Of a DNA stretch of 64,000 bases, positions 1-13,100 are shown one piece after another (the stretch's first letter is position 1; the number at the start of each line of letters is the position of its first letter). The notes under the pieces are model-generated. The model had not been told where the DNA came from. It searched no databases and was given only the letters and a program-made list of their open reading frames with translations. Origin of the DNA: Gnetum montanum. Lineage: Eukaryota > Streptophyta > Gnetopsida > Gnetales > Gnetaceae. Location of the stretch: the NCBI GenBank assembly GCA_015680685.1, contig MNCI01009457.1:346256-410255 (forward strand). The letters run 5' to 3'. A program made the translations under genes and the position numbers.

Positions 1-17
1 CCCCCCCCCCCCCCCCC
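1..17. repeat. poly-C run at window start
   Basis: The window opens with 17 consecutive C residues. It is low-complexity and has no visible function. It may be an assembly edge or a gap-adjacent homopolymer. Confidence 0.6.
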
Positions 18-2030
18 AACTTCGTGCCCATTTGCATAATTTTTAGATTAATCATGAGAAGTGGAACATCTTTCTTCCTTTCTCATTTTCCTAGAAGCAT
101 TTTTCAATCTTCGAGAAGATGCATTAGGTTAGGTTAATAGGAAATTTCTTACTTTGAGCTACACATGCTCTAGCGGAGAAGGTTATCACCTTAATTGGCC
201 TCACCGTCGGGTTTAGGAGATAAGCCATGATCTTGAAGTAAGCTTGCTCCATCTTTTCTAGGGCACTGTACTTCTTATGGTTTACTTCATAGCATCAATG
301 GATCCATTTCTTTTTCACTTCTAGGTATGCTTGCATAGATATCTTAGCAAGTTTTGCCATAGTGTTGGGCAAATCAAGGACTTCAACTATGACCTCAACA
401 AAATAAGAGATGATGATGTCCTTGATTTCTACCAACACATCTCCTTATCAATTATCCTAAAATAGGTATGCTCTTCGTTGTTGAAGAGAATGGACCATAA
501 GGAAGATCTTGAAATTTCATTTTGACTTCCTCTAGTGCAAACTCCAAGAAGGATCCAAAGTTCAACTTCTGTAGAATGGAACTCTGGACCTTCTTAGTCC
601 TGATTTGCTTCAAATAGGCTTCTATGAGGGTGATTTCAAGGTTAGGTCTTAGCTTGGGGGGCTCATATTTTTTGGATTGATCCTTCTCCATAGTGGAAAT
701 CTAGCTAACATATTATACTTTGGGTTCCTCTAGAAGTGTCCTTATAGCATGTGTTACCTCAGTTGCTTATTCTTGAGGTTGTTATTATTGTTGTTGATCC
801 CTTTCTCCTAAAGGTCACTTTTCTCTAGGCTACGATGACCCTCTCGCTTGTGGTCTATGTTTAGGTGTCATCTACGATGACAAACATAGTATTATGTTTA
901 GCTCATTAGTTCATAACTTTAGTCATTTGAATAAATTTCTTTGTTAGATTAAGTTATGCTAATTTATTAGGTGTTAAAAGTTTATCATTTAACTAGTTGT
1001 TTATGATCATAGGGTAGGTATATTATTTTATTCCTTACTGATGAAGTTTATTTGTTGGTCTTAACCCTTTATGGTAGTTAATTTAATATTATTTTAATAG
1101 TTTAACCATGGAAAGTTATAAAAATTTTCAAAAAAATTTCTATGAAAAACCTAAGATTTATTTCCCCCACAACGTAAAGCATATCTCTGGTAGATCAAGA
1201 ACTGAAAAATCAGTAAAATTGGATAATTGGTTTGGAAGTTATGGCACTCAAAAGGTTCTTAGGCTTTGAAAAATTATAAAAACTCCACTAGTGCCTTGGG
1301 AAAATGATGAAAAATGAGCTAAGTATCACACATATTTATTGGCTTTTTATGCTATGTCAATGGGGCTACATCTAGCTACCTTTGACATTTAGAATAGGAG
1401 GAATTTCAGGCTATTTTTGAACAAAACGAGAGCGAAATGGAAATAAAAAAGATGTAGAATGATGAAAACAACATGAAAGAGGATACGTTAGGTCAAGTTA
1501 AAGCAATTTGAGTGGAGTTGAATGTATTTTTTGAGGATGTTATGATGTAAAATAAAGCAAAATTGGATGCAAAAATGCTATTGAGATGATGTAATTGATT
1601 AAGCGACCCATGTTGCGTATGCCTGTTATGCCCTTGCATACCTTCATCACAAAGATTCTATATGGACCCTAAGAATGATGAATGGTTGTGTTAAATTAAA
1701 TTCCATACTATGAAAGTTACTATCCTAGGGTTATGTTATTTAGAAAAAAAATTGAATAATTTGCTATGGTATAAAGCATTAAGATGGTAGAACATGAAAT
1801 GAATGAATAGCAAAGAGAGAGAGAGAGAACTAGGGAGAGATAATTGACATTCTAGTCACGTGAGGTTCTTGGTAAAAATTATGATTCAGATGATTTGATA
1901 CTAGTTAATTCCAAGTCTAGACCAAGTTCATTTGCACTTTAGTTTCCTCGCATTAACATATGTCTACTCTACATCGATCAAAAGTTTAGGACAATTCCAA
2001 AGGACAACCATCACTCTAAGACAACAAAAA
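18..2030. other. AT-rich repeat-derived sequence, no recognisable gene
   Basis: No intact gene is visible. A minus-strand open stretch (452-691, 79 codons) is rich in K, E and L and matches no family I recognise. It may be a remnant of the 3' part of the minus-strand Athila-like element to its right. A short GA microsatellite lies near 1815-1830. The rest is AT-rich filler with frequent stops in all frames. Confidence 0.4.
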
Positions 2031-3289
2031 AAGAGAAGAAGTATAGAGGACCATAGTTAGAAGGGTACCTTTAGGCATGGGTGACATGTCTTTCTAGCCC
2101 CATGATTACTGCTTGTAGCCCATTATTAATTCTAAGGAGTATGCTTTGAATTTCCATGTTGTTTTTCTTTCACAAGAACCACACCATGCAAAGACATGCT
2201 TCCTTTTATGTTCGATAATAAGAGTGATGATATACCAGTGGAGCATCATAGAATTTAAGGATGTTGAGAGACAAAACCATATCAAATCCCCTTGAGGTCC
2301 TTTTCTAGTTTGTTGGATAACAAGAGCATTAGTTACTTCTTAATTTTAATGTGAAAGAACCTTTATGCTTCTAAGATATTGATTTCTCATGGAGCAAATG
2401 GAATTGGTGGATGTCATGAAATCACTGCCTGATACCACTAGAAACTTAATAAATTATTAATAAATAACATAATCCAAACACAAAAGTTGTCCTTTTGGTT
2501 AATCAAGCATAATATTGATAGTATCCTTGAATAACTTTCCAAATTTGTAGTAGTAATAAACAAAATCAAATATTTCCAATAAAACTATATGAAATTAATA
2601 AAGATGAAAAGAAAAGAAAATATATAAAATAATGAATGAAATATTTAAGAAAATGAAAGACATATAAAGAACATTGTGAAAAAAAAGGTAAAAAATCAGT
2701 TAGCCTTATCAAGATGTTAGTATCGATGGCCATTTATCCCATGAGTATGTTGAGAGGAGGAGATTCAAAAAATAGAGCATGCATGCTCCTGTTTAGAGGT
2801 GATAGTGTTGTTGGTTACTTGGAATTTTAGGAATGACTCAATTTGTTGTATGTTAACTAAAAGATATTTTTGATGGCTTTATGGATGATAAATTATCATG
2901 ACCATGGAAGGAAAAGTTAATTGGATGATGTAACGTCCTTCCCATAATATTTGAAACTTAGTACATTATGGCGCATGCATGAGATTTTAGTAAAGAACCT
3001 TATCACCAAATTGGAATTGAATTCTTCTTATCCATGCATCATGACATTGTTTGTGATGTATCTTATGTACTCAATTCATTATTAGGACTATTTTTTGGCT
3101 CTCATCTAGCACATTAAGTATCATATGATGTTCTTTTTGGACTAGATTAATATCTAGGTTAAGCTCACAAGCAATTGTGAGTGTACAAAGTTCAGCTTGG
3201 ATTTCAATTTTTGGTAACTTTCTGTACACTAACTTATAGGAGAGTAGCCTATAAGAAGCTTCTAGGTTAAATGATATGTCGAGAGAGAA

Positions 3290-3960
3290 TCATTAAGTTT
3301 TGTACTCTAGTCCTTCCTATATCTACTGATAGTTCATGTTAGAATCCTAGTAATCTCCCTATTGGTAACTTCAATGTGATCATTGCCTTGGAGGTGGTAG
3401 GAAGTTGTAAGTTTATGTTGCACCCCAAAGTGTTGCATTAATTTTTGAAAAGTAGACTATGTAAAATGCATGCCATTATCTAAAATGAGAGCTCTAGGTA
3501 CCCCAAACCTATTTACCACCTATTGATATTCAAATCAAGCTACAGTTGTAGATATATAATATGATATCACTACATCTTCAACCTACTTGGTACAATAGTT
3601 AATAATAACTATGATGTATGCCTTTCCATTTAACATGGGAGTGATGAGTCCATGAAGTCAATTCTCCAAAGGTTGAAAAGCTCCAATGATTAGATCCACT
3701 ATTGGTGTCCTTCTATTTGTATAGTCATTCCTCCATCTCTTTGACATTGTTTGCATGAATGGAAGTAATGACAAGCATCCATGAAGATTGTTTGCCAAAA
3801 GTATTCTACCATGAGGATCTTTGTAGTTATTCTTCTTCCTATGTAGTGGCCCCACAAGAACCCTCACGAGTATCTTGGAGGATGCACAACTAATCAACAT
3901 TAGGCACACATCATCGAACAAGGTCATTTACACAAATTTTGTAAAGACTACCTTAGATTT
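3290..3960 (-). pseudogene. Ty3/gypsy integrase remnant (minus)
   Basis: Minus translation at about 3780-3720 shows a C-x2-C type zinc-finger end (CKQCQRDG). At about 3510-3370 it shows the integrase core with GVPRALILDNGMHF, YHLQGNDHIEVTNREI and intervening family residues. The core is interrupted by stops. Only part of the core and no complete chromodomain or tail is visible. Confidence 0.75.
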
Positions 3961-4189
3961 CCATGTAATGTTTAATCTAGTAAAGAAACTATTGTTTCTT
4001 CTTATTATCCCATTTTGCTATAGTCTCCTAAGTGATAAGATAGGAGAGGAACTCATCATACCAATTGGTAATCCTTGTCTCTTAAACTTCAATGGATTTA
4101 GCAAAGAGGAGTTTATCTTGAAATTGATTAGATCAAGACTTCTTAGTTACTTTGATATTCCTTCTTAGCCAACATAAATAGTAGCAACT

Positions 4190-4470
4190 ACATTCTTAGT
4201 TTCTTTCCTATCCATCATAGTAAGATCACATTCTTGCAAAATCACTAGTTATCATATGACACGAGGGCTAACTGCTAGCTTGTTCATTAAGAAATAGATG
4301 ATACTATGATTAGTGTGCATAAAAATTTGGTATCCAAGTACATAGTACCTAAATTTTTCTAAGGTATACACCATAGCCATGAGCTCCTTCTTAGTAGTGG
4401 TGTAATGTAGTTGTGCACCCATAATGCTTCTACTTGCACAATGTATGTAGAATGGATGTTTCTAATCATT
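4190..4470 (-). pseudogene. Ty3/gypsy RNase H remnant (minus)
   Basis: Minus translation gives TTTKKELMAMVYTLEKFRYY followed by a YVLGYQIFMHTNH segment, the canonical second half of gypsy RNase H. The same region is recognisable on the plus strand at 9000-9110, which supports two inverted copies of one element type. Confidence 0.8.
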
Positions 4471-4639
4471 CATTTATATAAGCACCACTTTCAACATATA
4501 GTTAGATGTATTTATCACTATGTAGAATGGTTTGGACCAATTTAGAGCATGTAGAATTAGAATTTCTAGGTGCTTTTGTTTTAATTTTTGAAATTCTTAT
4601 TTACATTCCTTAGTTCATTTGAAATCTAAATCTTTCTTT

Positions 4640-5260
4640 GTAAGTTATACCAACGATTTGGTAATTTTGGAGAAATTTGTGATGAAGCACTTATAGTAAC
4701 CAGTGTGGCCAAGGAATGAGCTCACATCTTGTAAAGTTTGAGATTACTTAATAATTCCTTGGATGACCCTTACTTTTTTTGAATCTACCTTAATCTCTTT
4801 TCCTAAAATTTAGTGCTAAAAGGCAATGTCCTCTTAGATCATCAAGTGGCTTTTCTACCAATGGATCCATAATTTTATCTCTACATAGCACTTTAACACT
4901 TGCTTTAGATGGTCCAAGGATTAATCAAAGTTGGTAACATAGGTGGAGAAGTCATCCATAAAGACTTCCAAACCACTACCAATTTTCTATTAAAAAATAC
5001 TGAATATAAGATGTAATAATGTTGTAGGGACATTGCAAAGGCCAAAGGGCATCTTCTTATATGCAAAAGTCCCGTATAGACTTGTGAAAGTCAGTTTAGC
5101 CCACTCTTCTAGTGCTATCTAAATTTGGTTATAACCATTATAACCATCTAGGAAAATATAGTAGTTGTGCCTTGTAATTTTATTCAACATGTAGTCCATA
5201 AATGGTAATGGAAAATGAGCTTTAAATGTTTCCATATTCAACAGCCTAAACTCTATACAA
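4640..5260 (-). pseudogene. Ty3/gypsy reverse transcriptase remnant (minus)
   Basis: Minus-strand translation shows the fragment EVFMDDFSTY, equivalent to the catalytic (Y/F)xDD box of gypsy RT. It is followed by the DHLKQVLKC and SFLGHTGYYKCFI segments that link RT to RNase H. Stops interrupt every long frame. Spacing to the protease (5912) and RNase H (4470) is normal for gypsy pol. Confidence 0.75.
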
Positions 5261-5911
5261 AATCTTCATTTTTCTTCTTTCTTTGGAACTATCATGATTG
5301 GGCTTATCCATTCACTATCTACTACAAAATAGATGAACATTATCTTAAGAAGTTATTCCACTTCATCTTTGAAAACTTGCTTAAGCTTCAAATTCAATCT
5401 TCTTTGTGTTTGTCTCCTTGGTTTGATGGATGGATCTATATAGATTCAATGTTGGCATATCTATGGTTAAATTCTTATTAACTTATGAAATGACCATGCA
5501 AATGTTGTTGACCATTTGTTCACTACTTGCAACAACTTATTTTTCTATTCTTGAGTGAGATTGACATTGATAATTACTAGCTTATCATTATCAAAAAAAG
5601 TATATTCTAATGTTTCTAGTAAAGCCTTAAGTTCAAGGATCTCTTGCTTAAAATCATCAAAGATTTCCAATTCCCTCCAATTCAATTTTATAGTTTTGTG
5701 AGAGACTTGGTTATAAATTTGCTTCATTCTATCCATGTTTTCTATATAAGTACTTATGAGAAGCTCCATTGGTTCCATGCATATTATTGATTCAGATTTA
5801 TTTTCTGATTTAGTCACTAGGTTCATTCCTATTTTATGATTGTTTCATACATGCACCATTGAATATTTGATGTCTCAGCACACTTATTGCATGTTGTGAT
5901 GAATGTACTCT

Positions 5912-6340
5912 TCATATCCCATATTCTTTGCATGCAATAACACCCTGTGTCACTGTATACCTTGCATAAAACTCACTTCTTCTTGAGCTATCTAAATTCA
6001 TTTTACTTGAAGATTTCAAGGAAAGGTCTTTCATTCCCATCTTAACATGGATTGTACTGAGCCAAGCCATTTCTATGATAATAGGGAAATCCCCCTTATG
6101 ATTGTCCACATGGATCACTAGAAAATCTACCAAATATGACCAATCATAGATGGTGGTCATAATGTCCTCCACCAATCCCAAAGGAACAATGATGGACTAT
6201 TTTGCAAGCTCCAATATGATATTACATTTCTTGAGTAGAGGTAGGTTCTAGGTCTTATATATCTCTTGAGATATTAAGTTCATCTTGGAACCTAAACCTA
6301 ATAAATCCTTACATGGATCATTTCCTGCAATTTGTAAATA
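5912..6340 (-). pseudogene. Ty3/gypsy aspartic protease remnant (minus)
   Basis: An 89-codon open stretch (6181-5912) reads with the typical post-active-site protease pattern of plant gypsy elements: a VEDI stretch, a YLVDFLVIH strand and an AWLSTI segment. The same pattern recurs on the plus strand at 7256-7465 and at 26860-27060, so three related protease copies are present. Upstream codons on the minus strand (about 6330-6280) carry a degraded active-site region, KDLLGLGSKMN. It is non-functional. Confidence 0.7.
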
Positions 6341-7959
6341 GATTAAGGGATTCCTATGATCATATCATTTCCAAGGAAGGTGGCCTACCTTGATCCAATC
6401 TATGGTCGCATGGGTCAACATTACTGTATAAACATTTGAGGACTTTTGGCTTGAAGATGACTTGAGGGTGATTTTAGAAGAAGATCATGTATAGTTAGTA
6501 GCTATAAATGTCTACAAGAATTTTTGTGGACTATTTGATCTAAAGAAAGTCCTCTTTTGAGGCTTATGCTTAGTATCATTAAGATGATCATTCGACTATA
6601 AATTTATTGCCCTCATGACATTTTGTTATTGAAGCTATGGTAGAATTTCTCCTTGCATAGGTGGTGCAAGTGATAAGGGAGTGGTATTAGATGATGCAAG
6701 GTGAGTTGGTAGATACTAAGGAGGATAATTATAAGGAGATTTAATTTGTAGAGCAGGTGTTTTATGATATTTTGGTGGGTAGTAATGATAAGAGAAAGAA
6801 GTGTGGCTAGCAGATCCATGAGGAGATACATGCTACTGGACATAATATCTAGAAGAAGTGTGGTTCCAAGTATAAGCCACAAAAAAGACCTTTCTTTAGA
6901 CCTAATAGTCCACCAAAACCCTCATAGACATCTATGGTTGTTAATCCTTCTTGCGCTAGTTCTGAAGCTATCAACAAGCCACATTTAAACCAAAGATCCC
7001 AAAACGTTCACACTATTATGTTAACTCATGTAGTTCATATTGGATTAAGGTAGGACATGTTCCTAGGAAAAGATTTGATCTTTGGAATATCCTAATTTAC
7101 TTATAGATTGTAGAAAATGACCCATGCAAAGCTCTGCTTGACTCAATTTTTGGGGTAAATTTGATCTTTCAAGAAAGTATAAAACTTGGAACCTACGTCC
7201 ACTTAAGAAATGTAATATTAGATTAAAGTTTGTTAATGAATCCATCACTGTTCCCTTGGAATTTGTGGAGGATCTTGTAACCTCCATTCATGGATGTTCT
7301 TATCTAGTGAATTCCCTAGTAATCCATGTGAATAACTGTAAGGGAAGCTTTTCTATTATCATGGAAAGGGCTTGGCTTAGCAAAATTGATGTTAAGATGG
7401 AGATTAGAGATCTCTCCTTAGAAATTTCTAAGAAAAATGGCTTTGGAAAAGTAGAGAAGAAGTGAATTCCATGCATCACATATACTAACATAGGATGCCA
7501 TTATGTGCAAAAAATATGGGCCATGAAAAGTACATCTATGGTAACATGTAATAAGTGTGTCAAACATCCAACATTTAAAGGTGTTTATATGAAATAACCA
7601 CAAAATCAGAAGATACCCAATGGATAATAACATATGTTGACTCTAATTCAATAATATGGATGTAACAAGTAGAGATTTTCTTAAGTGTTTATATTAATAA
7701 GATGGATGAAATAGAGTAGATTCAAAATTAACTCTTTTATAAAGAAGCATAATTGAATTGTGGGGAGTTGAAAATCCATAAGACTTGAATTGTGGGGAGT
7801 AGAATATGTATTTCTTGATAATGGTAAGTTGATAATCATGAATATAAGTCTCACTGAAGGACAAAAAATAAAGCTGCTAAAATTTATGAACAAATGGCCA
7901 ATCGCTTTTGCCTAGTCATATAATGAATTAATTGGAGTAGATTCATAAATATGCTAGCA

Positions 7960-8640
7960 TTGGATCTATACAAACTCCACCATCAAACCAAAGAGGCAGC
8001 TATAGAGAAGGTTGAATCTCAAGCTGAAATAGGTTGTCAAAGATGAAGTTGAAAAACTCAAAGTAGGATTCATCTATCTTGTAATAAACAATGAGTAGGT
8101 GATCCCACTTATTATTGTGTCAAATAAAGAAGGAAATGGAGGATTTGTATAGACGTCAGGCTACTAAATATGATAACATTCAAAGATCATTTTTTGTTTT
8201 CATTTATGGACCAAGTTTTGGATGAAATCATAAGATACTAGTACTATACTTTTCTAGATGGATATTGTGGGTACAACCAAATTTAAATAGTACTAGAAGC
8301 TCAAACCAAGACAACTTTTACTAATCCTTGGGAAACGTTTGCATATAAAATGATGCTCTTTGATCTTTGTAATGCCCTTATAACTTTTTAGCGCTTAGTC
8401 CTAAGCATCTTTTAGTAGTAAACTAGTAGTGATGTGGAAGTCTTCATGGGTGACTTCTTCAACTATTGTACTAATTTTGAATAGGCATTAGATCATCTTG
8501 AGCAAATATTAAAATGTTGTATTGAGACAAACTTGTGGCTCAACTAGCAAAAGAGCTACTTGATGATCTAAGATGACATTTTATTAGGGCACAAGATCTC
8601 AAAGAGAGGAATAAAGGTGAACCCTAAAAAAGTAAGAGCC
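7960..8640 (+). pseudogene. Ty3/gypsy reverse transcriptase remnant (plus)
   Basis: The plus translation carries VEKLKVGFIYLV, a degraded RVC-D-R segment, FLDGYCGYNQI and EVFMGDFFNYC. The last is a catalytic box in which the first Asp of xDD is Gly. Several stops interrupt it. The substitution and stops make it non-functional. Confidence 0.75.
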
Positions 8641-8659
8641 ATCCAAGGAATAACCAGAC

Positions 8660-9250
8660 AATTTTAAATTATCAAAAATATGAGATCATTTTTTGGCCAT
8701 ACTAGTTACTATAGGTGCTTCATTGAGAATTTCTTTAGAATTGCCAAACCATTGGTAGAATTTGCAAAGAAAGATGCAACCTTTAAATGGACCAAGGAAT
8801 GCAAAGAAGTGTTTCAACACTTAAGGTATAAGCTCATAGAAACTCTAATTCTACACCCCAAATTGGTTTAAGCCATTTCATATAATGACAGATGCATTTA
8901 ACTATGATTTGGAAGTAGTGCTTACAACAATAGATAATGCAAAACATTCATACTACATCCATTGTGCAAGTAGCAGTATGATGGATGCACATCTCAACTA
9001 GACCACCACCCATAAAGAACTCATAGTAGTGGTATATGCTTTGGAAAAATTTAGGCACTATTTGCTTGGATACCAAATTTTTGTGCACACGAACCACAAT
9101 GCAATTTGACTCCTCATGAACAAACTAGTGGTAAGTCACCATGTCATATGGTAGTTGGTAATCTTAGATCTTACCATGATGGATAGAAAAGGGATAGAGA
9201 ATGTAGTTTCTAATCATTTGTCTCAGTTAAGATGGAATGGCAATGAGGTT
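8660..9250 (+). pseudogene. Ty3/gypsy RNase H remnant (plus)
   Basis: The open stretch 8680-8871 reads MRSFFGHTSYYRCFIENF and continues through KPLVEF and FKWTKECKEVF, the RT/RNase H connection typical of gypsy elements. Downstream frames show TTTHKELIVVVYALEKFRHY and a LLGYQIFVHTNHNA segment. Stops at about 8869 and 9109 break it. Confidence 0.8.
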
Positions 9251-9399
9251 GAATGATCCTTTTCTAATCAATTTCCAAATGAACTTCTCTTTGCTAAGAT
9301 GATTGAAGTTTAAGCACCAAAGGTTACCAATTGATATGAGGAGTTCCTCTCCTATCTACTCACACAAGAGTCTTCCACAAAATGGAATAATAAGAAGAA

Positions 9400-9404
9400 A
9401 TAAC
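9400..9404. repeat. target site duplication ATAAC (left)
   Basis: ATAAC directly precedes the left LTR. The identical ATAAC follows the right LTR at 16383-16387, giving the expected 5-bp duplication. Confidence 0.95.
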
Positions 9405-9884
9405 TGTAAGAAATCTAACGTGCATCGAGAACCCGATTGCACAAGTGGAAGCATGTAAAAAACAGATCTCTTAATCTACAAATGTGCATGAAACAAAAAT
9501 GCACAAATTAATTTGAAAAAACAGATCGAACTGACCTCCAGCCATTGATGCCATTGATGAATGTTCTGGATCTTCTTTCACATAGGCGCTCTGTGGTGAT
9601 GGTGTATGCAGACTGTAAGCGACTGTGAAAGGGACCTGAACTACTATACTGCAATTGATTCCTGGTGCTGTGTTCTCCCATCAAGAAACCGTAAGGCACA
9701 GGAACTAGTTACCATTTATTAGAAAAATATGAGACCATTACTGATAACCATGAATAGAAATTTCCAAAGCTATCACATTGTTACATTAGAAAGTTGAATC
9801 ATTTTTAGGACTTTTCATGTTTACGTAGGAGGCATGTTTCCGCAATTGTCACAATGTATGAGGCATGTTTCCACAATTGTTACA
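9405..9884 (-). repeat. copia 3' LTR (480 bp)
   Basis: On the plus strand it runs from TGTAAGAAATC to TTGTTACA. The element is minus-oriented, so this is its 3' LTR. The last ~60 bp contain two near-identical ~30-bp units carrying GAGGCATGTTTCC and CAATTGT. Confidence 0.95.
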
Positions 9885-9895
9885 ATCTCCCACTT
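9885..9895 (-). promoter_or_regulatory. copia polypurine tract
   Basis: On the minus strand AAGTGGGAGAT directly abuts the 3' LTR. This is the usual copia plus-strand primer site. The same motif precedes the 3' LTR of another copia element at 40211-40221. Confidence 0.85.
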
Positions 9896-10171
9896 GGTCT
9901 CCATATTTATTCTAATATCCAACTTTCAAGAAACAAATACATGAATCATGGCGATAGTTCCTCTTAATGCGAGTAGTATCTTCCATGTATTACAATGTAT
10001 TATTTCTCAAAGTCAATTCCTTTATATGGTAACTATAACTGTATGAACAAACCCAATGTTTATTCGCGGTCCAACCTTATGTGTGTGTTCTCTAATGACT
10101 TTATGCGCAACTGTATGAGAAAACGCACAACTGAATAGAGTTTCATTAACACTGTAATGTTGTACAACATA

Positions 10172-13100
10172 TTACATCATGGAACCAAGTCCCATCCGAG
10201 TGACATGATCCTTGAATGACCGTGGTGGCATTCCTTTGGTCAAAGGATCAGCTAGCATTAATTCAGTGCTGATATGATCTATGACCACTTTATTTTCTTT
10301 AATGCGATCCCTTATGGCTAAGTACTTTATGTCGACGTGTTTATTTCGACTGCCACTCTTATTATTCTTAGCCATAAAGACAGCAGCTGAATTGTCACAA
10401 AATATCTGTAATGGCCTAGATATTGAATCCAGAATTCTAAGCCCTGATATGAAACTCTTTAACCATACACCATGTGAAGTAGCCTCAAAACAAGAAACGA
10501 ACTCTGCCTCCATTGTGGAAGTAGCAACCAAGGTTTGCTTTCCACTCCTCCAGGAGATGGCTCCTCCAGCTAGCATAAAAACATAACCTGATGTTGATTT
10601 CCTGGAATCAACGCAGCCAGCAAAGTCTGAATCGGAGTAGCCAATCACCTCCAAATGGTCAGTTCGTCGATACATAAGCATGTAATCCTTTGTACCTTGA
10701 AGGTACCTCATGACTTTCTTTGCAGCCTTCCAGTGGTCGATACCTGGATTACTCTGATATCGGCCCAACATCCCCACAGCAAATGCAATGTCAGGTCGTG
10801 TGCAGACCTGAGCATACATAAGGCTTCCAACAGCTGAAGCATATGGAATGTTGCTCATGTGACTTTTCTCTAAATCATTCATAGGGCACTGGTTCAAATT
10901 GAACCTGTCACCCTTTACAATGGGTGCAATACTTGGTGAACAATCTTTCATCCGAAACCTCTCTAGAACTTTATTAATATAGGTTTCCTGCGATAGACCC
11001 AGAATATATCTAGATCTATCCCTATGGATCTTAATGCCAAGGACATAAGATGCCTCACCCATATCCTGCATGTCAAAATTCTTAGAGAGAAATTGTTTCA
11101 CCGCATATAAAAATCCATGATCATTGGTTGCAAGAAGGATATCATCCACATAGAGGACAAGAAAACAGATTTTACTCCCACTGACCTTCTGGTATATGCA
11201 TTGATCCATGATGTTTTCTTCAAAGCCAAATGAAGTGATGACATCATGGAATTTCAAATACCACTGACGGGAGGCCTGTTTCAAGCCATATATAGACTTC
11301 TTAAGCTTGCATACCAATTGCTCACCATCATTAGAGGAGAATCCTTCAGGTTGTTTCATATAAACCTCTTCCTCTAGATCACCATTAAGGAATGCTGTTT
11401 TCACATCCATTTGATGTAGTTCAAAATCAAAGTGAGCTACCAATGCCATGATCACACGAAGGGAGTCCTTCTTAGATACAGGAGAAAAGGTCTCCATGTA
11501 ATCTATTCCCTCCTGCTGAGTGAACCCTTTGGCAACAAGTCTAGCCTTATATCTTTCAATGTTGCCCAAGGAGTCTCTTTTAGTCTTGAAGACCCATTTG
11601 GATCCTATGGCTTTAACACCATTGGGCAACTTGACAAGATCCCAGACTCCATTAGTGGACATAGAGTTCATCTCATCTTTCATGGCATCATACCATAAGT
11701 CGGATTCCTTACAACTCATGGCTTGTGAAAACGTGTCGAGATCATTTTTGGCTCCTATGTTGTAGTCAGATTCCTGTAGATACACTATATAGTCACTAGG
11801 AATCGCTGATCGCTTTATTCTAGTAGATCGTCTTAATGTTGGTTCATCAGGCTCCTGAGGGGCAAGATGATCAACGGGCTGTTCAACAGGAACTGGTATC
11901 TGTTGTTCAGCTGGATCTACTATGTCTTGACCAGCAGTTTGTGGAACTTCAACGACTGGTGGATGTACATCACGTATTTGTACTGTAGGCGTGTTGTGTA
12001 CAACAATCAATCGAGTACTTGAAGTAGAGGGTTGAGCATCCGCATGATCAGTCGCTGGAATTTCGTTCCAGGAATGATGACTCCCACTAATCAAGTCATT
12101 CTCAAGAAATTTAGCATTCCTTGATTCCACAAACCTAGTAGTATGTGATGGACAATAAAATCTGTATCCCTTAGACCGTTCGGCATATCCAACGAAATAC
12201 CCACTTATGGTCCTAGGGTCTAGCTTCTTCTCTTGTGGATTATAGACTCTTACCTCAGACGGGCATCCCCAAATGCGTATATGTCGCAAACTCGGTTTCC
12301 AACCTTTCCACAATTCAAATGGTGTCTTAGAGACAGCCTTGGTTGGAACTCGGTTTAATATATACACTGCCGTCTTAAGGGCTTCATTCCACAAAGACTT
12401 AGGAAGCTTGGAGCTGCTAAGCATACTCCGCACCATGTCCAATAATGTTCGGTTTCTTCTTTCTGCCACACCATTTTGGTCCGGAGAACCAGGCATAGTG
12501 TATTGGGCAACAATCCCATGCTCTTGAAGAAACTTAGCAAAGGGACCAGGTGCTTGTCCATCATCAGTGTATCTACCATAGTATTCACCACCTCTATCAG
12601 ACCTCACTATCTTTATTTGCTTACCGCATTGTTTCTCTACTTCAGCCTTAAATACCTTAAAGGCATCTAAAGCTTCATTTTTGTGATGAAGCAAGTAGAG
12701 ATACATGTATCGTGAGTAGTCATCAATAAAGGTAATGAAATACCGTTGATCATATGCATCCATATCTGGACTACAAATATCCGTATGTATGATTTCTAAT
12801 ATGGCAGAACTCCTCTTGGCACCTTTCTTTGACACATTGGTCTGCTTTCCCTTTATGCAGTTTACACAAGTGTCAAAGTCAGTAAAATCAAGAGTACTAA
12901 GTACTCCATCAGTTACCAAGCGCTTGATTCTCTCAATGGAGATATGGCCTAATCTACGATGCCATAACATAGAGGATTCCTCATTCATAACACATCGCTT
13001 AATGCCAGCATGAACATGCATAGAAGTGTAAGAAGTGTCGTTTTGTAAATTAAGTTGAAAAAGACCATCTGTTAATGTACCATTTCCAACTATTTCAGAT

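Larger units (their letters stand above)
2030..6882 (-). mobile_element. decayed Athila-like Ty3/gypsy element, minus strand
   Basis: Read on the minus strand, this block keeps the Ty3/gypsy order despite many stops and frameshifts. A His/Pro/Tyr-rich gag tail lies at about 6882-6610, aspartic protease at 6340-5912, a linker with an LELK-type motif at 5826-5545, and reverse transcriptase at about 5260-4640. RNase H is at about 4470-4190 and integrase at about 3960-3290. Sequence at 2040-2160 is the reverse complement of sequence at 24330-24430 inside another Athila-like element, which marks the 3' non-coding part. No flanking LTR is recognisable. It is an old, non-coding remnant. Assignment to Athila rather than another gypsy lineage rests on the tRNA-Asp-like PBS of related LTRs in the same window. 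Confidence 0.75.
6883..9404 (+). mobile_element. decayed Athila-like Ty3/gypsy element, plus strand, left part
   Basis: The plus-strand order is a gag-tail remnant (6890-7080), protease (7100-7470), linker with a FLDNGKLIIMN motif (7680-7900), RT (7960-8640) and RNase H (8660-9240). All are broken by stops. The element is cut at 9404 by insertion of the full-length copia element and resumes at 16388. It is a homologue of the minus-strand element immediately to the left, and the two meet head to head near 6882. Confidence 0.75.
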
